Source of the DNA: an uncultured Gammaproteobacteria bacterium
GTDB taxonomy: Bacteria > Pseudomonadota > Gammaproteobacteria > Coxiellales > Coxiellaceae
Length of the DNA: 7,703 nt
NCBI GenBank assembly: GCA_903870185.1
Contig: CAIQCE010000175.1
Coordinates: forward strand, 1-7,703
Direction of reading: 5' to 3'
Each line of letters begins with the position of its first letter. Within the stretch, counting starts at the first letter, position 1. Shown here one piece after another: positions 1-7,203 of the stretch. A model generated the notes under the pieces. That model had not been told where the DNA came from, made no database searches, and saw only the letters and a list, made by a program, of their open reading frames with translations. The position numbers were made by a program, and so were the translations under genes.

Positions 1-855
1 CAACTCCAAAGATTCAATGCATTGATTAAATAAATCCTCATTCACTCCGAAATGAAGTGGAATAAGCGCAGCTGAATGATAATCTTGAGTTTCCAGATTC
101 TGACTAATATTGAAATTTTGAACCATTAAATGCTCGATAGAATGCACATTTTTATCGAAAACAATGGGGAAAACAGGTGAAAGCCTACCCAGAGAGCGCG
201 GGGGAAATGGGATCTCTTCAAATCTCTGCTCCACCTGCAAAATCCTTCTCTCAATAACTTCTCGATTCATCCAATAAGCTTCTTCAATACTCAGCTTCGA
301 TTCTATAGATAATACATTCTCCACTTGGGACTTACTCTTCCAGTCCAACCAGCTTTCCCTAATGGCTTCATTACGAAAAATTATTAGACCTCCTCCCCGA
401 ACACCCAAAACCTTAGGCAAAGAAATAATTTCAACATCAGAGTTATTAGGGAAAAGCGAAAATCCATTGGTAAATAAACTATCCACTGAATCCTCAATCA
501 CCTTCCCAGAATAATTAGCAGGAATTGAATGTACATATCCCCACTGATGAATAGCGAGAGCAACATCTATATCGGCATTATAAATTGTATGAGGATTTGC
601 AAGCGGAGTAACATGGCTCCAAACACAATGAGAGGTCCATTTGGGTGAAAAAAAACTGTGTTCACGATTAATGCCCCACCACAGCAAAATTTGATGTATC
701 GCTATACGAGCAGACGAAACAACGGCAACAGGGCGACCTAAAAGTTTCTCAAAAAAAGTACTGATTTCAGCCGGTTCTATATGGGTCCATGCCTTAGAAT
801 CATCTACAGGCTGATTACTTCTAGGCCATATGAAGTAATTACTCAAGCTTCTCAC
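1..855 (-). CDS. Divergent, short DegT/DnrJ/EryC1-type PLP-dependent aminotransferase-like protein (3' end cut by window edge)
   Basis: The reading frame is open for 285 codons from a GTG at 855 to the left edge. I translated it by hand. The DegT fold signature is recognisable in order: VAVVSSARIAIHQ (about residues 43-55) sits where the family has its SGTxALH phosphate-binding segment; VIEDSVDS (119-126) matches the VIEDxAxA segment whose Asp (here D122) contacts the PLP ring nitrogen; and SLPKVLGVRGGG (145-156) matches the lysine loop, making K148 the likely Schiff-base lysine. The tail IPLHFGVNEDLF (265-276) resembles the usual end of the family, so only a few residues are probably missing. 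At about 290 residues it is well short of the usual 360-400. The GTG overlaps the TGA of the upstream ATP-grasp gene (GTGA) and has AGGGAG and GGAG just upstream, so coupled translation is likely. Family members transaminate keto sugars on nucleotides. Because the motif residues diverge, its substrate and even its activity are uncertain. Confidence 0.72.
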   Translation of the reverse strand, partial: MRSLSNYFIWPRSNQPVDDSKAWTHIEPAEISTFFEKLLGRPVAVVSSARIAIHQILLWWGINREHSFFSPKWTSHCVWSHVTPLANPHTIYNADIDVALAIHQWGYVHSIPANYSGKVIEDSVDSLFTNGFSLFPNNSDVEIISLPKVLGVRGGGLIIFRNEAIRESWLDWKSKSQVENVLSIESKLSIEEAYWMNREVIERRILQVEQRFEEIPFPPRSLGRLSPVFPIVFDKNVHSIEHLMVQNFNISQNLETQDYHSAALIPLHFGVNEDLFNQCIESLEL

Positions 856-1970
856 AAACTCCAGCTCCCTTTTGTTATTAAATAGATAGGAACATCAGCA
901 TTTGAGGTCCATTTACTTTCATCAGCTATTCCAGATTTCCTCAACACTTTAATAATTGCTTGAGTCTCTTCATCTTCCTTATAAACTGCCTTTGCTTGAC
1001 ATAAAATACTTTTAGTAGATTGTTGGCCAACTTCATGAACCTTAAACTCACTCTTCTTCAGCCAAGAAAATAATGCCTCCATAGGATTCACACCCAATGA
1101 AAGTGGAATCATATAAAGTGAACCTAGAGGTCCATGAAGACGAGGCGCTACTTCCATTACATAAAAAACCCCATCTTTACTTAAAATTACATCACCTTTC
1201 ACGGGACCTAAACTCAAACCTACTGCCCGACATGCAGCTTCAAACACTTGATATAACTCTTCTTCTTGTTGACTTATTAAACTAGTAGGCGCGCTAACTT
1301 CCACCACGACAGCATAAGGAAGTGGTCCTGCCACTTTATCGTTAATGCCCAAGCGAATTAATCCCGCTGGAGTCAGAATTCCGTTAATATCATGCAAGGT
1401 TCCCTCGATATATTCCTCACAGACCACCTTGCCTAACTTAGAATACTGCAAGGAATATTCAATAACTTCAGCAATATCATCAGTCTTATCAACAATTCTA
1501 ACACCCTGAGAACTCAAGCTATCAGATGGCTTAACAATAAATGTATTTTTAGATGAAGCCATTAACGCTTGAACATCTTTTGCTGAGCTCGCAACTTGAC
1601 CTTTTGGAACAGAAAGGCCTGCCATTTCAAATGCTTTTCTCATTAAATGCTTTTTTTCACATACGTAAGCTGAATATGGAGAATGCCAAGAAATACCGAG
1701 TGTTTTTGCAATGACGGCAACGGTTGTAAATAATTCAGTTCCACTATATATATGTGCAATTTGATCTTCTAGACCTAATTCATATAGAGCCGAAAGAATC
1801 CCATATATATCTTGGCCATCTGCCTTAATTGGAATATCACAGATGGATAATGCCAATGAATTCATATCACGATTAGTTACAATACTGAGAAATCCCGCCT
1901 GCTTAGCTAGCTCAAGCTGCGGGATATCCCAGTCTCCCATCCCAATAAACAAAATATATTTTTTATTCAT
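852..1970 (-). CDS. ATP-grasp domain carboxylate-amine ligase-like protein (first of two in the operon by position, downstream in transcription)
   Basis: This 372-residue protein has the three-part ATP-grasp layout. Residues 1-100 form a Rossmann-like pre-ATP-grasp domain (IGMGDWDIPQLE, with the next beta strand at SIVTNRD). KKHLMRKAFEMAGLSVPKG (106-124) is the usual entry to the ATP-binding region. K147 in FIVKPSD and the serine-rich loop to G156 would bind ATP phosphates, and CEEYIEG (184-190) supplies the hinge acidic residues. D260 in KGDVIL and E273 in MEVAPRLHG are the likely metal ligands, with R277 kept. The canonical metal-site Asn two residues after the Glu is Ala275 here. Family members activate a carboxylate as an acyl phosphate and join it to an amine or other nucleophile. 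The partners here are unknown; an amide on an aminosugar is a contextual inference. The ATG start has AGGA six bases upstream and overlaps the preceding gene by 8 nt. It is cytoplasmic, with no signal peptide or membrane segment. Confidence 0.85.
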   Translation of the reverse strand: MNKKYILFIGMGDWDIPQLELAKQAGFLSIVTNRDMNSLALSICDIPIKADGQDIYGILSALYELGLEDQIAHIYSGTELFTTVAVIAKTLGISWHSPYSAYVCEKKHLMRKAFEMAGLSVPKGQVASSAKDVQALMASSKNTFIVKPSDSLSSQGVRIVDKTDDIAEVIEYSLQYSKLGKVVCEEYIEGTLHDINGILTPAGLIRLGINDKVAGPLPYAVVVEVSAPTSLISQQEEELYQVFEAACRAVGLSLGPVKGDVILSKDGVFYVMEVAPRLHGPLGSLYMIPLSLGVNPMEALFSWLKKSEFKVHEVGQQSTKSILCQAKAVYKEDEETQAIIKVLRKSGIADESKWTSNADVPIYLITKGSWSL

Positions 1971-2994
1971 TTTTATTCCTATAAAATGAAATCGCTGGTG
2001 AAATTTTTCTCAGTTCAATCAATAAATCCTCTGGATTTTCGGCAGTCACCTTAGTATTTAAGGCCACTCCACCTTGAAGTTTAAGATCGGCCTGAACATC
2101 AATTCCTTTGCCTAAATGAGCTGCAATATAATTCTTCACCATATCATAACCATAACAAGCTTCAGCCTGCCATATGATATCGGCGGGAACAAATTCAATT
2201 TCTATAAAATGCAATTCCCCCTCATCTGTAAGAATTACATCAGCATTAATAACTTCAGGACCTAACGCAAGTTCATTACATAATAAACTTAGTAATTTCT
2301 TAATCATTTCTCGCTGGGCATTCAATTCATGATCTGAGATAGATGCTGATCCAATAATTGAGTTTTCATCAAATAAAGTCCAACCTAAGCTCAAAAAAAC
2401 GAGTTCTTTTCCATTCCATATTGCATCCAAAGCAATTTCTTTTCCTGGAATATATTGCTCATACACATACGAAGGCTCTATCAAAAATGAATTTATAGTT
2501 TCAGGCAGTTCATTTTCATTCTCAAAAAGCTCAACACCCATTCCACCCATTCCACCCCAACGAGGCTTCATAATTAAAGGAAAATCCCTTTTAGTTAGCT
2601 TTTTTTGATCATTATATATTTTGATACTGGAACAACCTAATTCATTTAATTTTTGACGCAATTTATATTTATCAAGCAAGAGATCAACGTTGTCTTCTGA
2701 AGTTGCTTGGAGACCAAAATATTTCTTAAGAGCATTCATCGTGCGATAAGGGGGCCCAGTACAGGGAGCAATTACCCCGGCCACTTGTTCATCACTAAGG
2801 CCCAATTGATTAACCCAAGATAAAGCTGCTTCACTATCATATGTACTTGCAACCAGATGCCGATCAGCCAAAGAAAATCCTGGAGAATCTGAACTCATAT
2901 CAATACAGATAATTTGAAATCCCAGCTGCTTAACCTGTTGCAAATAAGGCATTTGGGAAACACCAGCGCCAACACTAATTACAATCTTATTCAT
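1963..2994 (-). CDS. ATP-grasp domain ligase-like protein, divergent from its neighbour, with altered metal-site motif
   Basis: This 343-residue cytoplasmic protein opens with a nucleotide-fold strand-loop (VISVGAGVSQMPYLQQ, 4-19) and a second strand IICIDMSSDSPG (28-39), typical of pre-ATP-grasp domains in carbamoyl-phosphate-synthase-like ligases. LLLDKYKLRQKLNELG (105-120) leads into the ATP-grasp region. K143 in IMKPRWGGMGGMGV, with its glycine-rich loop (147-153), should bind ATP, and YEQYIPGKEIALD (178-190) is the hinge segment. D252 in INADVIL and E265 in FIEIEFVP are at the metal positions, but the usual ExNxR pattern reads E-I-E-F-V. The canonical Asn is therefore Glu267 and the Arg is Val269. 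Catalysis may still occur, but this site is unusual. It shares only the fold and motif order with the ATP-grasp gene immediately downstream, so the pair is probably not a recent duplication. The ATG follows the aminotransferase stop by 11 nt with only a weak Shine-Dalgarno, suggesting reinitiation by coupled ribosomes. Substrate is unknown. Confidence 0.82.
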   Translation of the reverse strand: MNKIVISVGAGVSQMPYLQQVKQLGFQIICIDMSSDSPGFSLADRHLVASTYDSEAALSWVNQLGLSDEQVAGVIAPCTGPPYRTMNALKKYFGLQATSEDNVDLLLDKYKLRQKLNELGCSSIKIYNDQKKLTKRDFPLIMKPRWGGMGGMGVELFENENELPETINSFLIEPSYVYEQYIPGKEIALDAIWNGKELVFLSLGWTLFDENSIIGSASISDHELNAQREMIKKLLSLLCNELALGPEVINADVILTDEGELHFIEIEFVPADIIWQAEACYGYDMVKNYIAAHLGKGIDVQADLKLQGGVALNTKVTAENPEDLLIELRKISPAISFYRNKNE

Positions 2995-3005
2995 TCTTTT
3001 GCTAA

Positions 3006-4295
3006 TTATCTTATTTTAAACAAGGGAATCAAAGGATCACATTTCAAACAATCCTTTAAACGATTATTGGATACGGCATCAAATAAAATTTGAAATACTT
3101 CATCATAGGTTTTTAATAGAATTTCTATATCTTGATCAGTATGCGAATAATTAATATTGTGTGTCCCGATAAACAATATACCCCTTTCGAATAGTTCTTG
3201 TAACAATAACGTCCTTATTTCCCATTGACTATACTTTTCAGTATCCTTGATTACCAAAGCGGGGCAAGTTGGAAATCCCACTATATCCATAAAATCGGAG
3301 ACATTATGCTTAACAATTAATTTTTTCACTCCCTCAATAACTTTAGTTCCTTGTTTAATAAGAGTTTCGACTACAGGCTGAGTTTGCAATTTATTGAGTG
3401 TTGCAGCTGCAGCTGCCAGTGATAAAGCTTCACCGCCAAAAGTGAATGAAAAAAATATTTCTTCCATAAGCTTCATGACATCTGCTCTACCTGCAATTGC
3501 AGACACTGGATAGCCATTCGCCAATCCTTTTCCAAAGGCAGCAAGATCCGGGGTGACGCCAAAATACTCCTGCGCACCTCCTTTAGAGTAACGAAAGCCT
3601 GTAACTACCTCATCAAAAATTAACAGTGCTCCATGCTTATGAGCAAGAGATTTAACCGAAGCCAAGTAACCATCTTGAGGATAGGTACCACACATTGGCT
3701 CCATTACAACAGCTGCAATTTCATTGGGGTAGTGTTTAAACAAAATTTCCAGTGAGTCTAAATTATTATATTGAAAAATGTGTGTCAGCTGGCATACCGC
3801 CGCTGGAACACCTTGGTTTCTGGTCGTTGATCCAATATACCAATCTTGCCAACCATGATATCCACAAACCGCTACTCTCTCACGATGAGTGTAAGCACGA
3901 GCAAGACGAACTGCACCAGCGGTAACATCAGAACCATTTTTACCAAACCGAACCATTTCAGCACATGGAACCATTTCCACGATTTTTTCAGCAACCTCAA
4001 TCTCAATTGGGTGTGGTAAGCTGAAAATGCTTCCGGATTCGAGCTGAGTTTGTACAGCTGCAGTAACATCAGGATCACAATAGCCCAAAGTTAGAGAAGC
4101 CAATCCACTGACAAAATCGATATATTCATTTCCATCCACATCCCAAACATGAGATCCTTTTCCACGCGCAATGAAATAAGGTGAAACTCCATGAGGATAC
4201 TGAGTCTTGCTTTTACTGAATGTCTGCGACCCTAATGGAATTAATTTCAACGCTTTTTCAAGCATAATTTCTGATTTTTTATATCTTGAGCTCAC
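3006..4295 (-). CDS. Class III PLP aminotransferase, glutamate-1-semialdehyde aminomutase-like, of the surface-sugar cluster type
   Basis: At 429 residues this is full length for the glutamate-1-semialdehyde aminomutase/class III aminotransferase fold. Visible motifs are VWDVDGNEYIDFVSG (50-64), MVRFGKNGSD (114-123), YHGWQDWYIG (146-155), the cofactor Asp D228 in IFDEVVTGFR, the Schiff-base lysine K256 in AAFGKGLANGYP, and TFGGEAL (285-291). Family enzymes move an amino group onto aldehydes or ketones using PLP. The segment around YHGWQDW and TTRN differs from what I recall of housekeeping HemL, and the operon has no tetrapyrrole genes. A role in aminating a sugar or small keto precursor beside the cytidylyltransferase is therefore more likely than 5-aminolevulinate synthesis. 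The start is GTG, supported by AAGGGAG six bases upstream. That Shine-Dalgarno overlaps the TAA of the preceding gene, which ties translation of the two together. The next in-frame ATG is codon 11, without comparable support. The last 20 residues (from about 410) are a basic, cysteine-containing tail. Confidence 0.88.
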   Translation of the reverse strand: MSSRYKKSEIMLEKALKLIPLGSQTFSKSKTQYPHGVSPYFIARGKGSHVWDVDGNEYIDFVSGLASLTLGYCDPDVTAAVQTQLESGSIFSLPHPIEIEVAEKIVEMVPCAEMVRFGKNGSDVTAGAVRLARAYTHRERVAVCGYHGWQDWYIGSTTRNQGVPAAVCQLTHIFQYNNLDSLEILFKHYPNEIAAVVMEPMCGTYPQDGYLASVKSLAHKHGALLIFDEVVTGFRYSKGGAQEYFGVTPDLAAFGKGLANGYPVSAIAGRADVMKLMEEIFFSFTFGGEALSLAAAAATLNKLQTQPVVETLIKQGTKVIEGVKKLIVKHNVSDFMDIVGFPTCPALVIKDTEKYSQWEIRTLLLQELFERGILFIGTHNINYSHTDQDIEILLKTYDEVFQILFDAVSNNRLKDCLKCDPLIPLFKIR

Positions 4296-4299
4296 AATA

Positions 4300-4308
4300 C
4301 TCTCCCTT
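4300..4308 (-). promoter_or_regulatory. Ribosome binding site supporting the GTG start of the class III aminotransferase
   Basis: On the minus strand the sequence reads AAGGGAGAG followed by TATT and GTG. The GGGAG core lies six bases before the GTG at 4295 and overlaps the TAA stop of the cytidylyltransferase. This near-ideal spacing favours GTG over the in-frame ATG ten codons later. Confidence 0.75.
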
Positions 4309-5044
4309 AATCATTTAATAGTGACAATGCCAAGCCTTCATTATTCACAATATGTTTATTTAATTCTTTAATTTCTGGGTTTTTATTTAAATAATCCATT
4401 ACATCATTAAAATCAAAATTTAACTTCTTTGGATAAAGGCTCTCAAAGATCTTAGTTATAACTAAAAAATCTTCCAGATAATCAACTGAAAGTCGAATTT
4501 CAGAAAGATTTTCATTGCATTGAAATACACCTAATTGATAATTCTCAGGCCTTTGATTAATGTAGCAGGTAACATGCTCGCGCTCTGATTTTTTCTGAGC
4601 CATCAAATGCGCCTCTTCCAAGGCTTTAAAACGAAAAACCTCGACATCGTACCCGTCTGGAAAATCCTTCGCCCCTGTATAATCATTTCCTTCATCTAAA
4701 TGGCACTGAATCACTTGATCTATAATCTTTGGATCACTTAAAGGACAATCACCTGTAACTCGCACTACATGCTCTGGCTGATATCGAGCTGCACAATGAT
4801 AATAACGAGCTAATACGTCATTCAAATCTCCTCTAAAAACACTTTGATTTGTTTCCATGAAATAATTAGCCAACTCATCATCAGAGGGATCATTACTGGT
4901 TGCAAGTATTAATTCAGAGATCATTTTAGAATCTTGAATTCGCCTCAGTTGATGCAAAACCATAGGAACCCCTAAAATCGGCATCAATACTTTCCCGGGC
5001 AATCGATTGGATGACATCCTTGCTTGTAAAATAGCTAATATCAT
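4307..5044 (-). CDS. SpsF-like cytidylyltransferase (CMP-sugar or related activation)
   Basis: This 245-residue protein is full length for the SpsF/acylneuraminate cytidylyltransferase-like family. The N-terminal ILQARMSSNRLPGKVL (5-20) is the nucleotide-binding signature, with R9, R14 and K18 placed to bind CTP. Further family motifs are VFRGDLNDVLARY (69-81), VVRVTGDCPLSDP (93-105) with D99 a likely metal ligand, PDGYDVEVF (129-137), SEREHVT (153-159) and RLSVDYLED (184-192). Known relatives transfer CMP from CTP to a sugar or sugar acid; the exact substrate here is not readable from sequence. The ATG overlaps the TGA of the upstream aldo/keto reductase (ATGA), and the stop is 11 nt from the aminotransferase start. 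Reductase, SpsF and a GSA-type aminotransferase are, to my knowledge, recurrent neighbours in flagellin and polysaccharide loci, which supports a pathway role. It is soluble, with no signal peptide. Confidence 0.9.
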   Translation of the reverse strand: MILAILQARMSSNRLPGKVLMPILGVPMVLHQLRRIQDSKMISELILATSNDPSDDELANYFMETNQSVFRGDLNDVLARYYHCAARYQPEHVVRVTGDCPLSDPKIIDQVIQCHLDEGNDYTGAKDFPDGYDVEVFRFKALEEAHLMAQKKSEREHVTCYINQRPENYQLGVFQCNENLSEIRLSVDYLEDFLVITKIFESLYPKKLNFDFNDVMDYLNKNPEIKELNKHIVNNEGLALSLLND

Positions 5045-5964
5045 GCCTCAACCCGCCAATAGGATGGATTAATCAATTCAATATCATTTGAAACCAACTC
5101 CGCTGGAAATTGCACTGAGGGGAGAGATTTAAGCTCCCCCACGATTTCATTGAGATGCGCAAGGTGATTTACACCTAAAATTACTTTTGAAATTCCAGGC
5201 TGAGAAAATGCAAAACTAAGGCAGGCCTGTAATAAACTTATATTTAGTTCAATTGCCCAATCTTGATAGGCTTTAAAATGAGAATGCCAACGTGAAAAAT
5301 AAGTAGGCAACCTGTTCATTGGCAGCAACAAAGCACCTTGTAAAAAAATCGAACGTATATGAACTTCAACATTAGCATCGACCAACCTTGCCAACCAACC
5401 ACTTGTAATCAATGATTGATCAAGCAGATTGAGTGGGGCCTGCACTAAATCAAAATTAAAATATTTTGATAGTTGGTCTAACTCTACTGGTGAATATATA
5501 GAGATCCCGATTTTATCAATTACTCCTTCTGATTTTAAATTTTCCATACATTTCATAATCGAAGTACCTCTGTGGCTCAACAACTCTAAAGGCCTATGAA
5601 ATAATACTGCATGGACATTTTTAAAATTTAATTCAGATAAGGAAGTTTTAACATGATTCAAGAGCGCAGAAACTGGATCATTTTCCTTTTCAAGCGAAGG
5701 CACCTTAGTCACTATTTTAAATTCATCAACACCTATACGACCCAATATTGATTCGCTATTACCATATGCCCTAGCGGTGTCCAATAATTCCACACCTGAT
5801 ATCTGAGCAAATTGAATGACTGCTAGAGCTTCCTCAAAAGACATCTGCTCTGCTAAATTAGCACCATAAGGCAATCCAAACTGAGCAGTACCTAATCCGA
5901 GCTTATGAACGAAATTTAGATTTTCCCTCGCATGAAATGAATTTTCCTTCAAATTTGAATTCAT
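5041..5964 (-). CDS. Aldo/keto reductase of the polysaccharide-cluster type
   Basis: I chose the ATG at 5964, giving 307 residues. A longer frame begins at a TTG at 5979 (five more residues) but has no Shine-Dalgarno, while the ATG has a weak GGA about ten bases upstream. With numbering from the TTG, the catalytic tetrad is intact: D67 and Y72 in LLDTARAYGNSE, K92 in VTKVP, and H128 in VLFHRP. GLGTAQFG (28-35) is the first barrel strand, IDKIGISIYSP (154-164) and LVQAPLNLLDQ (178-188) are later strands, and ISKVILGVNHL (263-273) is near the expected cofactor-binding C-terminal region. The family reduces carbonyls with NAD(P)H in a TIM barrel. In this position it probably reduces or isomerises the precursor that the neighbouring cytidylyltransferase activates, since fused or adjacent reductase and SpsF genes are known. 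The 3' end overlaps that gene by 4 nt (ATGA). The first 20 or so residues lie outside the conserved barrel. Confidence 0.87.
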   Translation of the reverse strand: MNSNLKENSFHARENLNFVHKLGLGTAQFGLPYGANLAEQMSFEEALAVIQFAQISGVELLDTARAYGNSESILGRIGVDEFKIVTKVPSLEKENDPVSALLNHVKTSLSELNFKNVHAVLFHRPLELLSHRGTSIMKCMENLKSEGVIDKIGISIYSPVELDQLSKYFNFDLVQAPLNLLDQSLITSGWLARLVDANVEVHIRSIFLQGALLLPMNRLPTYFSRWHSHFKAYQDWAIELNISLLQACLSFAFSQPGISKVILGVNHLAHLNEIVGELKSLPSVQFPAELVSNDIELINPSYWRVEA

Positions 5965-5984
5965 AGAAGATCTATCCAAAACAG

Positions 5985-7082
5985 TTAACGAAAAGTATCC
6001 GCATAGAAATCAATAAATAGCTCAGTCAATTCCGCTCTTCGATGGCGGAAATATTCTTTTGAGTAATACTTTTCCCCATGGAAAATTGGATAAGATGTTC
6101 CGCCAAAATTTGATTTAAATTGCCCAATGTTCAATTGTTTTTTAGAGGCAACGCCTTTAGCAATTACGGGGCAAAACCGAGTTCCTAGATCGTAATATTT
6201 CACATTGCTTAACCTAAGAAACTTGATTAGCTCCCATTGAATCAAATGACCAATTCCACGTAAATCACCAAAATTTGGATTTATAGCTCCCGAGCCATAA
6301 AGAGCCTTGTCTCCATAAACCATAGCGATTGCTCCAGCCATGTATTCATTTTTGCCTTGATCTTTTATCAAAGCCACAACGGTGAATCCATCCTTAAGCA
6401 ATTTATCCCAAATATTCCATCTATCCAGGTTACCCACATCCCCTCCGGCAGCAGCCCTATGAAGATTACGATAAGTTTCCATAACCTCTGGAGAATAATT
6501 ATGCTGATTATATAGTTCAACAACATATCCTGCTTTCAATGCCGCATTTACATCAGCCCTATGACCCTTTGAAAAGCTTTTTAAAAGCTCCTCTTCTGGC
6601 AATTCCAGCTGGACAACATTGGTATAAACTGAACAGTCATGATATCCAAACTTTTGCAGTGGATTAATAATTTGTGTTGAATTCAAAAGGTCGTTACTCA
6701 AGTTTTCAAAATAGAAATGGGCTTGAGCTACCTTCTCACGATGAGCAATTTCATCAATAATTTGAAATACTTTTCTTGTCAGTGAATCTAAACCATTTTG
6801 CTCAAAATTTTTAAACGCTGGATAAGGTGCCGCCATCTGACCGAGTCCCAACTGAAGATATTCTGGAGCAGATGGGATAGGTGTTACAAGCAAGGGAACA
6901 ACCGCGAGAATTTGTTTATTTTCTATCACTGCAAATGAACAATTTTTAAATCTGTCGCTAGAAAGGCAGGCAGTATAGTATTCAATCGAATGTGTAGTAT
7001 GCCTAAACCAACTTGTTGGAGAAGTTTTACAAAATTCATTCCATTTCTCTGGATCCATTTCATCAAACTGAACTATTTCCAT
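5985..7082 (-). CDS. FemAB/BioF2-type GNAT acyl- or aminoacyltransferase
   Basis: This 365-residue protein shows the double-GNAT architecture of FemAB-like transferases. The first half contains WFRHTTHSIEYY (25-36), ILAVVPLLVTP (58-68) and GLGQMAAPYP (79-88). The second begins near LPEEELLKSFSKGHRADV (161-178), the usual arginine/lysine-rich helix. IGHLIQWELIKFL (277-289), VKYYDLGTRF (294-303) and the family-typical IGQFKSNFGGTSYPIF (319-334) follow. The family uses acyl-CoA or aminoacyl-tRNA to acylate amino groups; some members cross-bridge peptidoglycan, others modify exopolysaccharide. Here it heads the operon, so acylation of the amino group introduced by the aminotransferase is a reasonable inference. 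The ATG at 7082 is the first possible start after an in-frame TAG-TGA pair 10-11 codons upstream, with AGAGAG five bases before it. It ends 20 nt before the reductase ATG. It has no signal peptide, so it should act in the cytoplasm. Confidence 0.8.
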   Translation of the reverse strand: MEIVQFDEMDPEKWNEFCKTSPTSWFRHTTHSIEYYTACLSSDRFKNCSFAVIENKQILAVVPLLVTPIPSAPEYLQLGLGQMAAPYPAFKNFEQNGLDSLTRKVFQIIDEIAHREKVAQAHFYFENLSNDLLNSTQIINPLQKFGYHDCSVYTNVVQLELPEEELLKSFSKGHRADVNAALKAGYVVELYNQHNYSPEVMETYRNLHRAAAGGDVGNLDRWNIWDKLLKDGFTVVALIKDQGKNEYMAGAIAMVYGDKALYGSGAINPNFGDLRGIGHLIQWELIKFLRLSNVKYYDLGTRFCPVIAKGVASKKQLNIGQFKSNFGGTSYPIFHGEKYYSKEYFRHRRAELTELFIDFYADTFR

Positions 7083-7174
7083 GTTTTCTCTCTTATCAGG
7101 GTGAATCCATACCCAACAAAATACTCACTAGCCAAGCCATCTTTCGCCTAACAAAACTCAAAAAAGTTCATATA

Positions 7175-7203
7175 ACAATAGCAAAAAAATTCCGACCTGA
7201 TAA
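7175..7203 (-). promoter_or_regulatory. Candidate sigma-70 promoter for the minus-strand operon
   Basis: On the minus strand TTATCA (7203-7198) is followed after 17 bases by TATTGT (7180-7175), with a TGC extended -10 element directly in front (7183-7181). Each hexamer matches consensus at four of six positions. It would place the transcript start near 7168 and leave a leader of about 85 nt before the FemAB-like ATG. AT-rich DNA gives such matches by chance, so this is only a candidate. Confidence 0.35.

Noticed and set aside
1097..1285. Plus-strand 62-codon open frame inside the downstream ATP-grasp gene
   Set aside because: It lies entirely antisense to a strongly supported coding sequence, has a low-complexity leucine-rich translation and no family resemblance.
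852..2994. Split carbamoyl-phosphate synthase or D-Ala-D-Ala ligase
   Set aside because: Each protein is a single ATP-grasp unit with its own N-terminal domain, metal-site residues differ from those families, and the context is a glycan operon rather than pyrimidine, arginine or cell-wall genes.
3872..4078. Minus-strand 68-codon open frame within the class III aminotransferase
   Set aside because: It is a shifted frame of a gene whose own frame carries all the catalytic motifs; the translation has no recognisable domain.
4307..5044. NeuA/PseF-type CMP-nonulosonate synthetase as a specific call
   Set aside because: The motifs fit the broader SpsF group, and no nonulosonate synthase is present in the window to support that substrate.
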